Positions 40,603 through 49,989 of a DNA stretch of 64,000 bases are shown piece after piece. Origin of the DNA: an uncultured Ruminococcus sp. (lineage in GTDB: Bacteria; Bacillota; Clostridia; Oscillospirales; Ruminococcaceae). The translations under genes and the position numbers were made by a program. Each line of letters opens with the position of its first letter. The first letter of the stretch is position 1. Below the pieces are notes generated by a model that worked only from the letters and a program-made list of their open reading frames with translations, was not told where the DNA came from and searched no databases. Where the stretch lies: positions 1-64,000 of the forward strand of contig CALESG010000110.1 of assembly GCA_937907215.1 (NCBI GenBank), in the 5' to 3' direction.

Positions 40603-43326
40603 TTACTTGAGCTTGATCATTTCTTTCATAGCACTTAAATCAAATATATTAAGTCTTCCGTCTTCACATACATCTCCTGCAAATGGTGCTGTAAGCTCTC
40701 CGTTATTCACGATATAGTTCTGCATCATGATAATATCAAGCATACTGAACACACCATCGGCATTCACATCGCCTATAACAGGCTTTTGTTCAGCAACTGT
40801 AGGTTCTAAAATAAACTTTTGTCCATTGCCACCCCAATAATTCCACTGACAAATATTTGCACCGTCATCAAGGCTGATCCCATAAACATCAGCACATGAT
40901 TTACCTCCGGATGCAACACTTAAGAGCGTATATGTACCATCGCTGTTGCAATAAAGCTCAAATTTCTGCGAATCACTGCCGTTTAACTTTTCAAGATAAA
41001 TATTAGCACCATCGTCAGCAGATCCGTTTTCCACTGTAAGGGCAAGTCCGGATTCTGATTGAATGGTATATGTACCATCACTTTGTTTTGTAAATGTCCA
41101 ATTCGCCTCAGCTCCTTGAACTGCATTGCCGCTGTTTTCAGAAATAAAGCGTCCACTGTTCAAGTTTCTTATGGCATATGTTCCATCACTTACCATAGGA
41201 CAAACAGGTGTAAGCTTCCACATCTGACAAGCACCGCCCCAGTAATTCCACTGTTTAATAACTCCTCCGTTTTCATCCGACCAGTCATATACATCAAGAC
41301 CGGATTTTTCTCCTGAACACTTGGAAACGATTCCGCAGAATGCTCCATCTTGAACTATTTTAAAAAGCTGATTGTCAGAACCGGTATAAGTTTGAAGTTC
41401 TACATCAAAGCCATCAGAGGCATCATTGCCGGCAACAGCAATACACTTTGATTCATCTTTCATAGACAAAAGCTTGCAATATGTATCATCAACAGCAACT
41501 ATTCTCCATTCCTGATGACTTCCGCCGCCAAGTCCCCATTGCTGTATCTGTGTTCCGTCATCTGTCGTACCATCTTTCAGATCAATGACCTTGCCGCTAA
41601 ATTTATTTGTTATATAATAAGGAATTCCGCTTAAAAATGATGTATCACTAAGCGTGGATTTACTTCCTATGCCCTGAACGGATTTTGAATTGTAAATCAA
41701 CTTACTGTCATTATTTGCAGAATTTATCATATCACTTGAAAAATTGTATGCATCCTTTTTGCTGCCCCAAATACAAGTATTATTTCCCGAAGCAGTAAAA
41801 GTCATTTTCTTAATCATATTTGCCGATTCATCAGACTGTACAACAAAACTTCCCTTATATGTTACGCCATTATATATAAATGTCATTTCAGCAGAATCCT
41901 TTGACATAGTCCATTTTCCAACTATATCACCTGTTACCGTACCGTCAGCATTTAATGTAATATTCTGAGAATACTGAACTTCCGCATTATTGCCGCTTGT
42001 TACTTGGTCAGCAACAATTTTTTGATTAAGCTTATGAAATATAAACTCATAATCGCCCGCAACAGCGTCCATAGTATGAGGTGCATTGGAAGCCTCTTCA
42101 CCGGGAACGTATTCATAAGGTGTTGCAACCGGCCAGTTGTCCTCATTCATTATAAGCTGATGCACACGAACCTCATGGAAGCCATATGCATCGTCAAATT
42201 TATTGTGGTAAATTACAAAAAGCTTGCCGTCATCGTCCATAAGAACCGAATTATGTCCTTGTGCCTTATTTGGACGGTCATTACAGTTCCATTTATAATT
42301 GCTCATAAGACGCATGCCAATATTACCGCCAATATTGTCACCGCCAGTTTTATAAATTGCGGAATTTCCATTCTGATCTAAATATGGTCCAGATGGATTT
42401 TCACTTCTAAAGATACGCATATTATATCCGCCATCATTATTAAAGCATCCATAAGACACAAATAAATAATAATATCCCTTGCCTGTTTCAGGGTTTTCCA
42501 TATATTCTATATAAGGACCTTCTCCGGAAACCCAGTGACCACCGGCAGCTTTAATTCCCATATATGCATCTGAAACATCAGCAACTGTATCATACTTGAC
42601 ATTATAGTCACGCAAGCCCGTATTTTCATCAAGCTCAAGCATAAAAAGCCCGCCAAACCATGAACCATATATCATCCAGAGATTTCCGTTCTCATCATAA
42701 AATACAGCAGGGTCAATTGCATTTGTACCATAATTCGGATTCCATGAACCATTTCTGTCAAGATAACGTGAAAGGTCAGGGTTATTTCCCAAAACCTTTG
42801 GTACATCTGTTTTTGAATAATTAAATGTACTTGTATTATCAAATCCAGAATACACGATCGTATCAACATATGTATAAGGCCCATCAATATTATCTGCTGT
42901 ACACATTACAATTGATGATTTATAACTATCACCGTTTATACTTAGATACATACAATACTTACCGAGTATCTCATTATAAACAATATCCGGTGCCCAAAGG
43001 TTTCCTGACAAATCATAATTTTTATTGGATGGCGATGACCATGCCGCAGGCACTGCAAGATCTGTATATATATCTTTGAAAAATGTAGTATTCTTAGTTC
43101 CTGCATTTGAATTTGCAGTAAATGTCCAGCTGCCAAGATCCTTTGAACGTGCGGCAGCCAAATGTGAGCCGGCAATATAATAACTGCCATCATCTAATTT
43201 TACAATTGACGGATCGTGTACGCCTACTCTTGCATGATTTGCAGCAGAAACAGAACTGTTTGACAAAACACTGCTAAACATAATGGTGCTTGCCATCAGC
43301 AGCGATGCTGTTTTTTTAAATCTCAT
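40603..43326 (-). CDS. GH43 arabinan hydrolase with CBM13 modules and dockerin
   Basis: A 907-residue secreted enzyme, probably an endo-1,5-alpha-L-arabinanase acting on pectin side chains. Signal peptide about 1-28. The GH43 five-bladed domain (about 30-430) has the catalytic acids Asp38 in HDPS, Asp in NAIDPAVFYD and Glu in SGEGPYIEY. A beta-rich Abn2-like domain follows (about 440-545). Two ricin-type CBM13 modules (about 565-700 and 705-840) carry QxW-like repeats (IQQWGLGGG, IKQWNYWGG, ICQWNYWGG). The C-terminal dockerin (about 848-905) has loops DVNADGVFSMLD and DVCEDGRLNIFD. It is a likely cellulosome component. Confidence 0.9.
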   Translation of the reverse strand: MRFKKTASLLMASTIMFSSVLSNSSVSAANHARVGVHDPSIVKLDDGSYYIAGSHLAAARSKDLGSWTFTANSNAGTKNTTFFKDIYTDLAVPAAWSSPSNKNYDLSGNLWAPDIVYNEILGKYCMYLSINGDSYKSSIVMCTADNIDGPYTYVDTIVYSGFDNTSTFNYSKTDVPKVLGNNPDLSRYLDRNGSWNPNYGTNAIDPAVFYDENGNLWMIYGSWFGGLFMLELDENTGLRDYNVKYDTVADVSDAYMGIKAAGGHWVSGEGPYIEYMENPETGKGYYYLFVSYGCFNNDGGYNMRIFRSENPSGPYLDQNGNSAIYKTGGDNIGGNIGMRLMSNYKWNCNDRPNKAQGHNSVLMDDDGKLFVIYHNKFDDAYGFHEVRVHQLIMNEDNWPVATPYEYVPGEEASNAPHTMDAVAGDYEFIFHKLNQKIVADQVTSGNNAEVQYSQNITLNADGTVTGDIVGKWTMSKDSAEMTFIYNGVTYKGSFVVQSDESANMIKKMTFTASGNNTCIWGSKKDAYNFSSDMINSANNDSKLIYNSKSVQGIGSKSTLSDTSFLSGIPYYITNKFSGKVIDLKDGTTDDGTQIQQWGLGGGSHQEWRIVAVDDTYCKLLSMKDESKCIAVAGNDASDGFDVELQTYTGSDNQLFKIVQDGAFCGIVSKCSGEKSGLDVYDWSDENGGVIKQWNYWGGACQMWKLTPVCPMVSDGTYAIRNLNSGRFISENSGNAVQGAEANWTFTKQSDGTYTIQSESGLALTVENGSADDGANIYLEKLNGSDSQKFELYCNSDGTYTLLSVASGGKSCADVYGISLDDGANICQWNYWGGNGQKFILEPTVAEQKPVIGDVNADGVFSMLDIIMMQNYIVNNGELTAPFAGDVCEDGRLNIFDLSAMKEMIKLK

Positions 43327-43474
43327 AAAATTTTGCCTCCTATTATTTTAAAAATAATAATTATTTATTATATATACATTATATACCCAGCAGCAGAAAA
43401 ATAAAATGATTTTTCACATCAAAAATATTGCATAATACATTATTTTTAAGGATGTTTTAAAAATAAAATTATAA

Positions 43475-43510
43475 AACAAAAAAGCCATGCGGCAAAAATA
43501 AACCGCATGA
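43475..43510 (-). terminator. Terminator after tRNA-Thr
   Basis: catgcgg/ccgcatg stem followed on the minus strand by a run of Ts. Confidence 0.8.
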
Positions 43511-43521
43511 CTTTACACTTT

Positions 43522-43597
43522 TGGAGCTTGTGACGGGATTCGAACCTGCGACCTGCTCATTACGAATGAGCTGCACTACCAGCTGTGCTACACAAGC
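43522..43597 (-). tRNA. tRNA-Thr (anticodon CGU)
   Basis: A full cloverleaf on the minus strand: acceptor GCTTGTG/CACAAGC, D-arm AGCTGGTAG, anticodon stem GCTCA/TGAGC with loop TTCGTAA (anticodon CGT, reads ACG), TTCGAAT in the T-loop, and an encoded CCA at 43524-43522. It is a single gene with its own terminator; the remainder of 43327-43837 holds only promoters. Confidence 0.93.
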
Positions 43598-43770
43598 TTA
43601 TTTAATGTGTGTATTATACCATATAAATATAGCTTTGTCAATAGATATATAATTTTTAATCACAGCAGGTTTCAGACCTTAAATATTTCGGCGTTTTGAC
43701 AGGATTTTGCGTAAATTCTTCGTTTCTATGGTTCTTTCTACAAAAAAACTTAGAAATTACCAATTTGTTA

Positions 43771-43799
43771 TTGAATTCTATTTCATAGTGTGTTATAAT
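43771..43799 (+). promoter_or_regulatory. Promoter of the SipW-like protein gene
   Basis: TTGAAT (43771-43776), 17 nt, TATAAT (43794-43799). Confidence 0.75.
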
Positions 43800-43837
43800 A
43801 AGTATAACTAATTTTTAGTCTAAAGGAAGGTTTCATT

Positions 43838-45208
43838 ATGAAAAAGAAGAACAAGGCTACCTCCATACTTGGAGTGATCGTTTCCATCATCTTAATTATT
43901 GTTGCCGCTGCAACACTGTTTACGACAGTTCTTTTTGCAAGAAAGGATACGCCTGAGCTTTTTGGGTACTATCTATATATGCAGAAAAGCTCTGCCATGG
44001 AAGTTTCTGACTTTGAAGATGATTCAGCATCCATTCATGCAGAAACAGTTGTATTCTCAAAGGCATACAACGGAACTGATCCACTGTCAGTAAATAACGC
44101 TGTTTTATGTGTGCTTGGTCCTGATGATGCTTCTCCGATCGAGGACAAGGATTCAGACGGTTATGCGATCCGCAGAATACTTAGAATTGAACCAAATGAA
44201 GAAACCGGCGAGCTTATGTATTACCCTACAACAATGCAGCAAGACAGCGTGGGAACTGAACCTGCTATTTCAGGCTCATCTATCATTGGTATATGTGAGT
44301 TTGAACATTCCGGTTTGTATTCATACATCAAATTTGTCCAGACTATCCCTGGAATCATACTGCTGCTTGCACTTCCATGTATACTTCTTATAGTTATGAT
44401 AATAGTAAAATGCGTTCGTTCCAAAAGCCGCAGACTTGAAGAAGATGAATATGCATTTGAAGAAAGCTATGACGAAGTTCCGGGCGAAGATGTATATGAC
44501 GAAGATGAATATGACGATTATGATGATGAGTTTGATGAAGCTATGGATAATGATAGCGATGATTTCGATGACAATTATGATCAGAATTACACTCCAGAAC
44601 AGACAAAGCCACTCTATACTCCTGACATCACAAACACAAGCACACTTGACCGCAAGCGTGTATCAATTGCACAAAACTTCACTCCAAAGGCTGTAAATCC
44701 AAATTCACCTTATCAGAAGGCTCGTACAATGCAGTTCAAAGCACAAAAGGATATACCGATTCTGAGCAATGCACCATATGAACAGCCGGTTCAGCCTCGT
44801 CAGGAAAACGAATATGTAGGCAAATATTCAACTAATACACAAAATATACCGCCTATACATGAATCCCCTGTTACATTTGCTCATGATGATCAGCCGGCTC
44901 CAGCTCCAGTACAAACACCAACTTATCATGGTGCTCACGAAGCCGACGGCACATCAAGCGGCAAAGTATTCCGTAAAAACAGTTCAATTTCATCATTTAA
45001 GAAGCCTAATGTTGACGATATATTAAATAACGACCCAATTGCAAGAACTACAGCTGAAGCACCAGCTCGTGAAGCTGCACCGGAAACACAAAGCTCCACT
45101 TCAAAAAAGAATTACTTCCAATCATCTAAAAACCGCAGCGAATCTGTCAACAATTCATCTATAGACGACTTGCTTGAAATGATTGAAAATCAAAAGAAAA
45201 GATCTTGA
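43838..45208 (+). CDS. Membrane protein with degenerate signal-peptidase (SipW-like) domain and acidic tail
   Basis: A 456-residue protein. One membrane segment at about 10-33, an outside domain to about 165, a second segment at about 172-195, then a cytoplasmic tail. The outside domain resembles SipW/S26 signal peptidases: YMQKSSAMEV aligns with the SGSM active site, VVFSKA with the following strand and RRILRIE with the HRI motif. Ala53 stands where the catalytic Ser should be and no catalytic Lys is evident, so it is probably a pseudo-enzyme; this alignment is my inference. The tail starts with a very acidic run (Asp/Glu/Tyr, about 203-255) and continues disordered, Pro/Ser-rich. SD AAAGGAAGG precedes ATG. 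Confidence 0.7.
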   Translation: MKKKNKATSILGVIVSIILIIVAAATLFTTVLFARKDTPELFGYYLYMQKSSAMEVSDFEDDSASIHAETVVFSKAYNGTDPLSVNNAVLCVLGPDDASPIEDKDSDGYAIRRILRIEPNEETGELMYYPTTMQQDSVGTEPAISGSSIIGICEFEHSGLYSYIKFVQTIPGIILLLALPCILLIVMIIVKCVRSKSRRLEEDEYAFEESYDEVPGEDVYDEDEYDDYDDEFDEAMDNDSDDFDDNYDQNYTPEQTKPLYTPDITNTSTLDRKRVSIAQNFTPKAVNPNSPYQKARTMQFKAQKDIPILSNAPYEQPVQPRQENEYVGKYSTNTQNIPPIHESPVTFAHDDQPAPAPVQTPTYHGAHEADGTSSGKVFRKNSSISSFKKPNVDDILNNDPIARTTAEAPAREAAPETQSSTSKKNYFQSSKNRSESVNNSSIDDLLEMIENQKKRS

Positions 45209-45240
45209 TTTATTTAATGTAAAAACATAACCCAACAATA

Positions 45241-45279
45241 AACGTCCCTGATTCTGTATTTAATCAGGGACGTTTTTTT
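45241..45279. terminator. Bidirectional terminator
   Basis: aacgtccctgatt/aatcagggacgtt stem followed by ttttttta between two convergent genes. Confidence 0.9.
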
Positions 45280-45308
45280 ATTATTATTAATTTTTTTATT
45301 TTTGTTCT

Positions 45309-45920
45309 TTAACCAATAGTTCTCTTTACAGATTCAACTATTATATCGGAACAAAGATCTATTCCAAGTGTGCTGCTATTAAGACAGAGTGCATAATTTG
45401 ACTTATCATACCAGTTTCCACCTGTATTTATGCTATAAAATGTTTCTCTTCTCTTATCCGATTTTCTAAGCATAGCTTCAGCCCTTCTTGGCTCTATGCC
45501 GTAATTATCAACTGCTCTCTTAACTCTTGTTTCTGTATCAGCATATATAAATGTACTGAATGTTCTATCGAGTTCACGCAAAATATAGCTTGCACATCTG
45601 CCTACTATTACGCAATCTTCTTTTTCTGCCAGCTCTTTTATAATATTTGTTTCTACTATATATACTTTATCAGACAGTGGTAAATTATCTTCTATTGAAC
45701 GTGTTGGATTGGATGAAAGCATAAGTGTATATAAAAAGCTCTTTGGAGCGGCTTCTTCAGCACTTGCAAGATAATCTACAGATACACCGCATCTCTCAGA
45801 TGCCATCTCAAGTATTTCTCTGTTATAAAACGCTATTCCGAGTTTTTCTGCCACCTTTTGTCCTACTTCACGTCCGCCGCTTGCGTATTCTCTTTCGATT
45901 GTGATAATTCTGTTGCTCAT
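45309..45920 (-). CDS. Cytidylate kinase-like family protein
   Basis: A 203-residue P-loop-like kinase of the cytidylate-kinase-2 type: ITIEREYASGGREVG at the N-terminus (modified P-loop), IAFYNREILEMA, VIVGRCASYIL, and RRETFYSINTG in the lid region. The family is common in Clostridia and the substrate is not settled; it is distinct from the essential Cmk. SD AAAGGAG precedes ATG. It lies alone between a terminator and the GH5 gene. An extended -10 (TGCTATAAT, 45967-45959) lies about 40 nt upstream. Confidence 0.8.
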   Translation of the reverse strand: MSNRIITIEREYASGGREVGQKVAEKLGIAFYNREILEMASERCGVSVDYLASAEEAAPKSFLYTLMLSSNPTRSIEDNLPLSDKVYIVETNIIKELAEKEDCVIVGRCASYILRELDRTFSTFIYADTETRVKRAVDNYGIEPRRAEAMLRKSDKRRETFYSINTGGNWYDKSNYALCLNSSTLGIDLCSDIIVESVKRTIG

Positions 45921-46135
45921 ATTCTAAGCTCCTTTCGTATTATATATGTGTTTTTTCTATTATAGCATATTTTAATGAAAAAATCATTAGTTTTTTTATA
46001 TTTTCTATCAATAAAACCAATTTTCAGCAATTTCAACAACTGTAAAGCTATCGTATTATGCACATTGTAAACATTTTACAGGCAAATGATTACTTTTTAT
46101 TGTTTTTTCTGAATTATAAGCAATTAAATCTTATC

Positions 46136-48301
46136 TTACTCTGCTCCACGCATTATAGCATTAACTATGGATGGATAATACCAAGTACAATCATTGCGAT
46201 TTAAAAGACCAAATCCATTATCGCCATCAGAATTTACCGAACCATTGTCCCATATAAAACATTTTATTCCATTCTGCTTTGCACTCTTTACATAATATTC
46301 AATATGAGCTGCTCTATCTGCTGTATTATCATGCTTATTTACAGAACCGCATTCATCAATAATTACAGGAACACCCTTACTTATAAATGTATCTGCAAGA
46401 TATTTGAAGTTTTTATCAAGCTCTGCTTTATCAGCGTCGCTGCCCCATGTTGAACGGTCACTTTCAGTTCCGCAAAAATCCCATGGTGCATAACTATGAA
46501 TAGAAACTATAATATGATCGTCATTCGGAACCTTAACATCACTTACCGCTGCTTCTGTTATAGATTGTGCATGAGATGTTACTATAAGAGTTCTGTCTGC
46601 ATTAAGTCCGCCGGTACTTCGTACTGTTTCAACAAATTTTGCAAAAAGCTGATTTATAACATCTCTCTCTTCAGGAGTACCGCCACTCCATTCAGTTGAT
46701 GAACCCACTACACGTGGTTCATTCATGCCTTCAAAAATAAGATGATGATCGTATTCTCCAAAGGTGCTGCAAATCTGTTCCCAAATATGCATAAGTTTCT
46801 TTTCTACATTTGCTTGTTCACTATATGTAGGTGTGATCCATGTATAATCATCGTGATGCACATTCAATATAACGTACATACCGTCATTATATGCATAATC
46901 AACTACTTCCTTTACACGTGACATCCATGCTGAATCAATAGTACCATCAGATGACATATGCTCGCTCCACGTTACAGGAATTCTAACTGCATTAAAGCCG
47001 GCATCTTTTACAGCACTGATCATTGCCTGAGTGGTCTTAGGATTTCCCCAACCGGTTTCTGTATCTGCACTGTTTGTATCGTAACTGTCAAGAGTATTTC
47101 CAAGGTTCCAGCCTACTTTAATATCATTTACAATTTCAGCTGAAGACATTTTGTTAACATCTTCAGAAGAGGCTGTTGTACCTGAACTTGAATCAAGCTT
47201 TTCATCATCTGTCACAGCATTTGTATGTGATGTTTCTCCTGTAGAATTACTATAACGTACAGATACTCTGTCAAGAGTTACTGTCGGCTGATCGCTCCAC
47301 CAAAATCCAAGCATAACCTGACCATCCGGAGAAATATCTTGCTTTATATTATCAGGCACTATCCATGTAAGAGAAAGATTCGATGAATCTGTAATTACAG
47401 CAAAATCATTGCTCTGATACCAGTTTTCATCTGTTGCGGCTTTGCTGTTATCTTTAAGCGATATGCCAAATGCTCCTGTAAACTTGCCCAAGCTTCCGCC
47501 TGATGAAATATCAAATGTTACTGTTTGAAGTGTATCATCAGAACTCAAAAGCTCGGTCAAATCGATTTTTCCTGTTTTGGAATCTTCATCACCAAAGCTG
47601 AGTGATTTAGCTGGATTTGCAGCATTCTGACCATCGACAGGAATTTCAGCTGTTTTGGTATAATTGCAGACAATACTGCTCAAGCGTACCTGCTGAACTT
47701 CGCTCCACCAATAACCGATAAGTACTTCACCAGCAGAATCAATATATGGAACAACATCTGATGGAACATTCCAAGTTATTTCAGCATAAGCACCGTTTAC
47801 CGCATACTCAAAATCATCTGACTGATACCAGCCTTCATCTGTTGCAGCTTTGCAGTCATCTGTTACAGATATACCACAAGCTCCTTTGTAATTCACCATA
47901 TCAGAAACATCGTCCGATGAATAGAAAATAAAGGTAAACGAATTTACAGTATCGCCTTCTTCTATCATATCAGAAAGTTTAGCTTTATATGTATTAGTAC
48001 CATCTCTGTCAAGCATAGCGTCAATATTGCTAAGCTCTGTACCAAGAGCAGCACTTACTGTTTCCATAGGACTTATGTGTTCTGTCGGCTGCTCCTCTTC
48101 TGATGCCTTTGTTTCTTCGTCATTATCAGAAGCTGCCTTTTCGGCATCTGTTTCAGTTTCCTTTTCAGACGCCTCAGTAACTGCCTCTGTTGCCTTTTCA
48201 GCAGTACTGCTGCTTTCATTGCTGTTTGAGGAACAACCAGAAAAAACTGTTCCTAGACACATAACAGTCATTGCCGCTGCAAGATATGATTTCCATTTCA
48301 T
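46136..48301 (-). CDS. GH5 cellulase lipoprotein with two N-terminal carbohydrate-binding-like modules
   Basis: A 721-residue surface lipoprotein; lipobox FSGC (Cys23), then an acidic linker to about 75. Two homologous beta-sandwich modules (about 88-215 and 236-350) each end with an IGYWW/LGFWW...V signature like the modules in the protein at 1-1819. The C-terminal GH5 barrel (about 385-715) has VGWNLGNTLD, VRIPVTWSEH, the acid/base Glu in FEGMNEPR and the nucleophile Glu in IIDECGS. It is predicted to cut beta-1,4-glucan or xyloglucan at the cell surface. It has no dockerin; membrane anchoring through lipid replaces it. Confidence 0.9.
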   Translation of the reverse strand: MKWKSYLAAAMTVMCLGTVFSGCSSNSNESSSTAEKATEAVTEASEKETETDAEKAASDNDEETKASEEEQPTEHISPMETVSAALGTELSNIDAMLDRDGTNTYKAKLSDMIEEGDTVNSFTFIFYSSDDVSDMVNYKGACGISVTDDCKAATDEGWYQSDDFEYAVNGAYAEITWNVPSDVVPYIDSAGEVLIGYWWSEVQQVRLSSIVCNYTKTAEIPVDGQNAANPAKSLSFGDEDSKTGKIDLTELLSSDDTLQTVTFDISSGGSLGKFTGAFGISLKDNSKAATDENWYQSNDFAVITDSSNLSLTWIVPDNIKQDISPDGQVMLGFWWSDQPTVTLDRVSVRYSNSTGETSHTNAVTDDEKLDSSSGTTASSEDVNKMSSAEIVNDIKVGWNLGNTLDSYDTNSADTETGWGNPKTTQAMISAVKDAGFNAVRIPVTWSEHMSSDGTIDSAWMSRVKEVVDYAYNDGMYVILNVHHDDYTWITPTYSEQANVEKKLMHIWEQICSTFGEYDHHLIFEGMNEPRVVGSSTEWSGGTPEERDVINQLFAKFVETVRSTGGLNADRTLIVTSHAQSITEAAVSDVKVPNDDHIIVSIHSYAPWDFCGTESDRSTWGSDADKAELDKNFKYLADTFISKGVPVIIDECGSVNKHDNTADRAAHIEYYVKSAKQNGIKCFIWDNGSVNSDGDNGFGLLNRNDCTWYYPSIVNAIMRGAE

Positions 48302-48342
48302 AATATCATCTTCTCCTTAAATTATTATAATATCAAAAGAAT

Positions 48343-48368
48343 CAGGCTGTTCTAAAAAGAACAGCCTG
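48343..48368 (-). terminator. Hairpin between sugar transferase and GH5 gene
   Basis: caggctgttct/agaacagcctg with an AAAA loop; on the minus strand it is followed by TTCTTTT. It should end the sugar-transferase transcript. Confidence 0.7.
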
Positions 48369-48394
48369 CATACTTTTTAACGTATTTTAACGTG

Positions 48395-49216
48395 TCAACG
48401 TGCACCTTTCTTTTCAAATACCACCTTGACAGTTTTAAGAATGAGCTTTAGATCAGCCTTTATAGACCGTTCCTTTATGTATCTGATGTCACTTTCAACC
48501 CATTCATCAAAAGGCATATCGCTTCTGCCATTACATTGACAATAACATGAAAGTCCACCTTTTACAAGCAATCTCTGCATCTGATATGGTGTATATAAAT
48601 TTACTTCACGTGGCAGCGGTGGTCTTGGTCCTATAAGTGACATATCGCCTTTAAGCACGTTAAACAACTGAGGAAGTTCATCTATAGATGTCTTTCTTAA
48701 AAATTGTCCGATTTTAGTAACTCTTGGGTCATTTTCCATCTTGAATGCCAATCCGTCACACTGATTTGTCTTTTGCACCTCAGCAAATCTTTCTTCAGCG
48801 TCCATACACATAGAACGGAACTTATACATATTAAATGTCTTGCCGTCTTTTGTAAGACGTACCTGTGAAAAAATAGGATTTCCTTTATCTTCACGGTAAA
48901 TAAGCAGAGAAACAATTCCCATAGGCACTGCCAATACTGCTATTCCACAAAGAGAACATACAATATCAAATGTTCTCTTGACTGCACAGTAAATTCTTCC
49001 TCCGCCAGGTTTAATATCACTGCTGCTAATAGTATTTTTCACATTGTCAGAAAGTTTTTTAAGTGCTGCTTCATCAAAATCAATAACTGGATAATCCGTT
49101 ATTCCGCTGTCGACAACTGTTTTTTCAGATTTTTCAAATATGCGTTCAGGTGCATATTTTACCGAACTTCTAGATGCAAAAAAATCGTCATACAACGCTG
49201 TTTCGTTGCTGCTCAT
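48395..49216 (-). CDS. Undecaprenyl-phosphate sugar-phosphate transferase (WcaJ-like)
   Basis: A 273-residue bacterial sugar transferase that starts a cell-surface glycan by moving hexose-1-phosphate from a nucleotide sugar to undecaprenyl phosphate. One membrane hairpin (about 92-113) follows the KRTFDIVCSL motif. The catalytic block has MYKFRSM, DELPQLFNVLKGDMSLIGPRPPLP and GLSCYCQCNGRS. The N-terminal 75 residues are an unassigned cytoplasmic extension. SD AAAGGAGG precedes ATG 49216. No glycosyltransferase cluster is adjacent, so the glycan it starts is encoded elsewhere. Confidence 0.9.
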   Translation of the reverse strand: MSSNETALYDDFFASRSSVKYAPERIFEKSEKTVVDSGITDYPVIDFDEAALKKLSDNVKNTISSSDIKPGGGRIYCAVKRTFDIVCSLCGIAVLAVPMGIVSLLIYREDKGNPIFSQVRLTKDGKTFNMYKFRSMCMDAEERFAEVQKTNQCDGLAFKMENDPRVTKIGQFLRKTSIDELPQLFNVLKGDMSLIGPRPPLPREVNLYTPYQMQRLLVKGGLSCYCQCNGRSDMPFDEWVESDIRYIKERSIKADLKLILKTVKVVFEKKGAR

Positions 49217-49313
49217 AAAAAAATTCCTCCTTTATAATTTTTTCATTTAATCTATCCCTTGTTACAGCTTATAGGATCGCCGCAGCATAACTCACCACAA
49301 AGCTATATCATAC

Positions 49314-49342
49314 ATTATAACATATTTATTTCAAAAATGGAA
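49314..49342 (-). promoter_or_regulatory. Promoter of the sugar transferase gene
   Basis: Minus-strand TATAAT (49319-49314) with a weak TTCCAT at 17 nt spacing. The rest of 49217-49563 holds only this and the divergent promoter. Confidence 0.5.
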
Positions 49343-49477
49343 CCCTTTTTCCCTTAGTCAAAGCAACAATATTATTATCATCTTCATTTTTAATTTGTAC
49401 GCTTGTTACAAAACAGATACAAAATTATACAATCATTCACCTTTTGAGAAATTTCACTTTACAAAAATTTGTTTTGA

Positions 49478-49506
49478 TTGACAATAATAGAATTATGTGA
49501 TAAAAT
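49478..49506 (+). promoter_or_regulatory. Promoter of the 49564 operon
   Basis: TTGACA (49478-49483), 17 nt, TAAAAT (49501-49506) with TGa directly before it. Confidence 0.75.
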
Positions 49507-49563
49507 AAATTAAGATTTATTAAGATTTTAAAATCCATATTTATTGAAAGGAGTCCTTTTATC

Positions 49564-49989
49564 ATGGACGCTACAACTTTTCCAATTTCGCTTACATATC
49601 ATATAGTATTTTGTGCTGTTGCCTGCATTTTCTTTGTGATTCAATATGTTCGTACAAAGAAATCATATCAGCTTCTTTTAGCTATAGGCATACCTGCGTC
49701 GCTGTTTATATACATAAAGCCGGATAACAGCTCGCTTTTTTATACAGTAGGCGTTTTTGAAACAATTATTTTAATCGGTGCTTTAATATTTGCAATAATA
49801 GAACGCAATCGCCGAAAGCAGGAAATCGAAGACACAACTCCGCTGCCGGATATTTCAGAAAAGCACACTGATAGTGAAAATATTCAGCCTGAGCAGCCAG
49901 AAGAAAATTCTGAAAAAGCGCCTGAAGAAAATCCGAAAAATTCTGAAGAGCCAGAATCTGAAGAAAATTCAAACGGTAAAAACGAATGA
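49564..49989 (+). CDS. Small membrane protein with acidic tail, unknown
   Basis: A 141-residue protein with three hydrophobic segments (about 8-28, 36-52 and 60-80) and a Glu/Pro/Asn-rich C-terminus (EEPESEENSNGKNE). SD AAAGGAG lies well placed before ATG. It overlaps the next gene by four bases (ATGA), so it is translated with the hydroxyacid dehydrogenase. I do not recognise a family. Confidence 0.7.
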   Translation: MDATTFPISLTYHIVFCAVACIFFVIQYVRTKKSYQLLLAIGIPASLFIYIKPDNSSLFYTVGVFETIILIGALIFAIIERNRRKQEIEDTTPLPDISEKHTDSENIQPEQPEENSEKAPEENPKNSEEPESEENSNGKNE

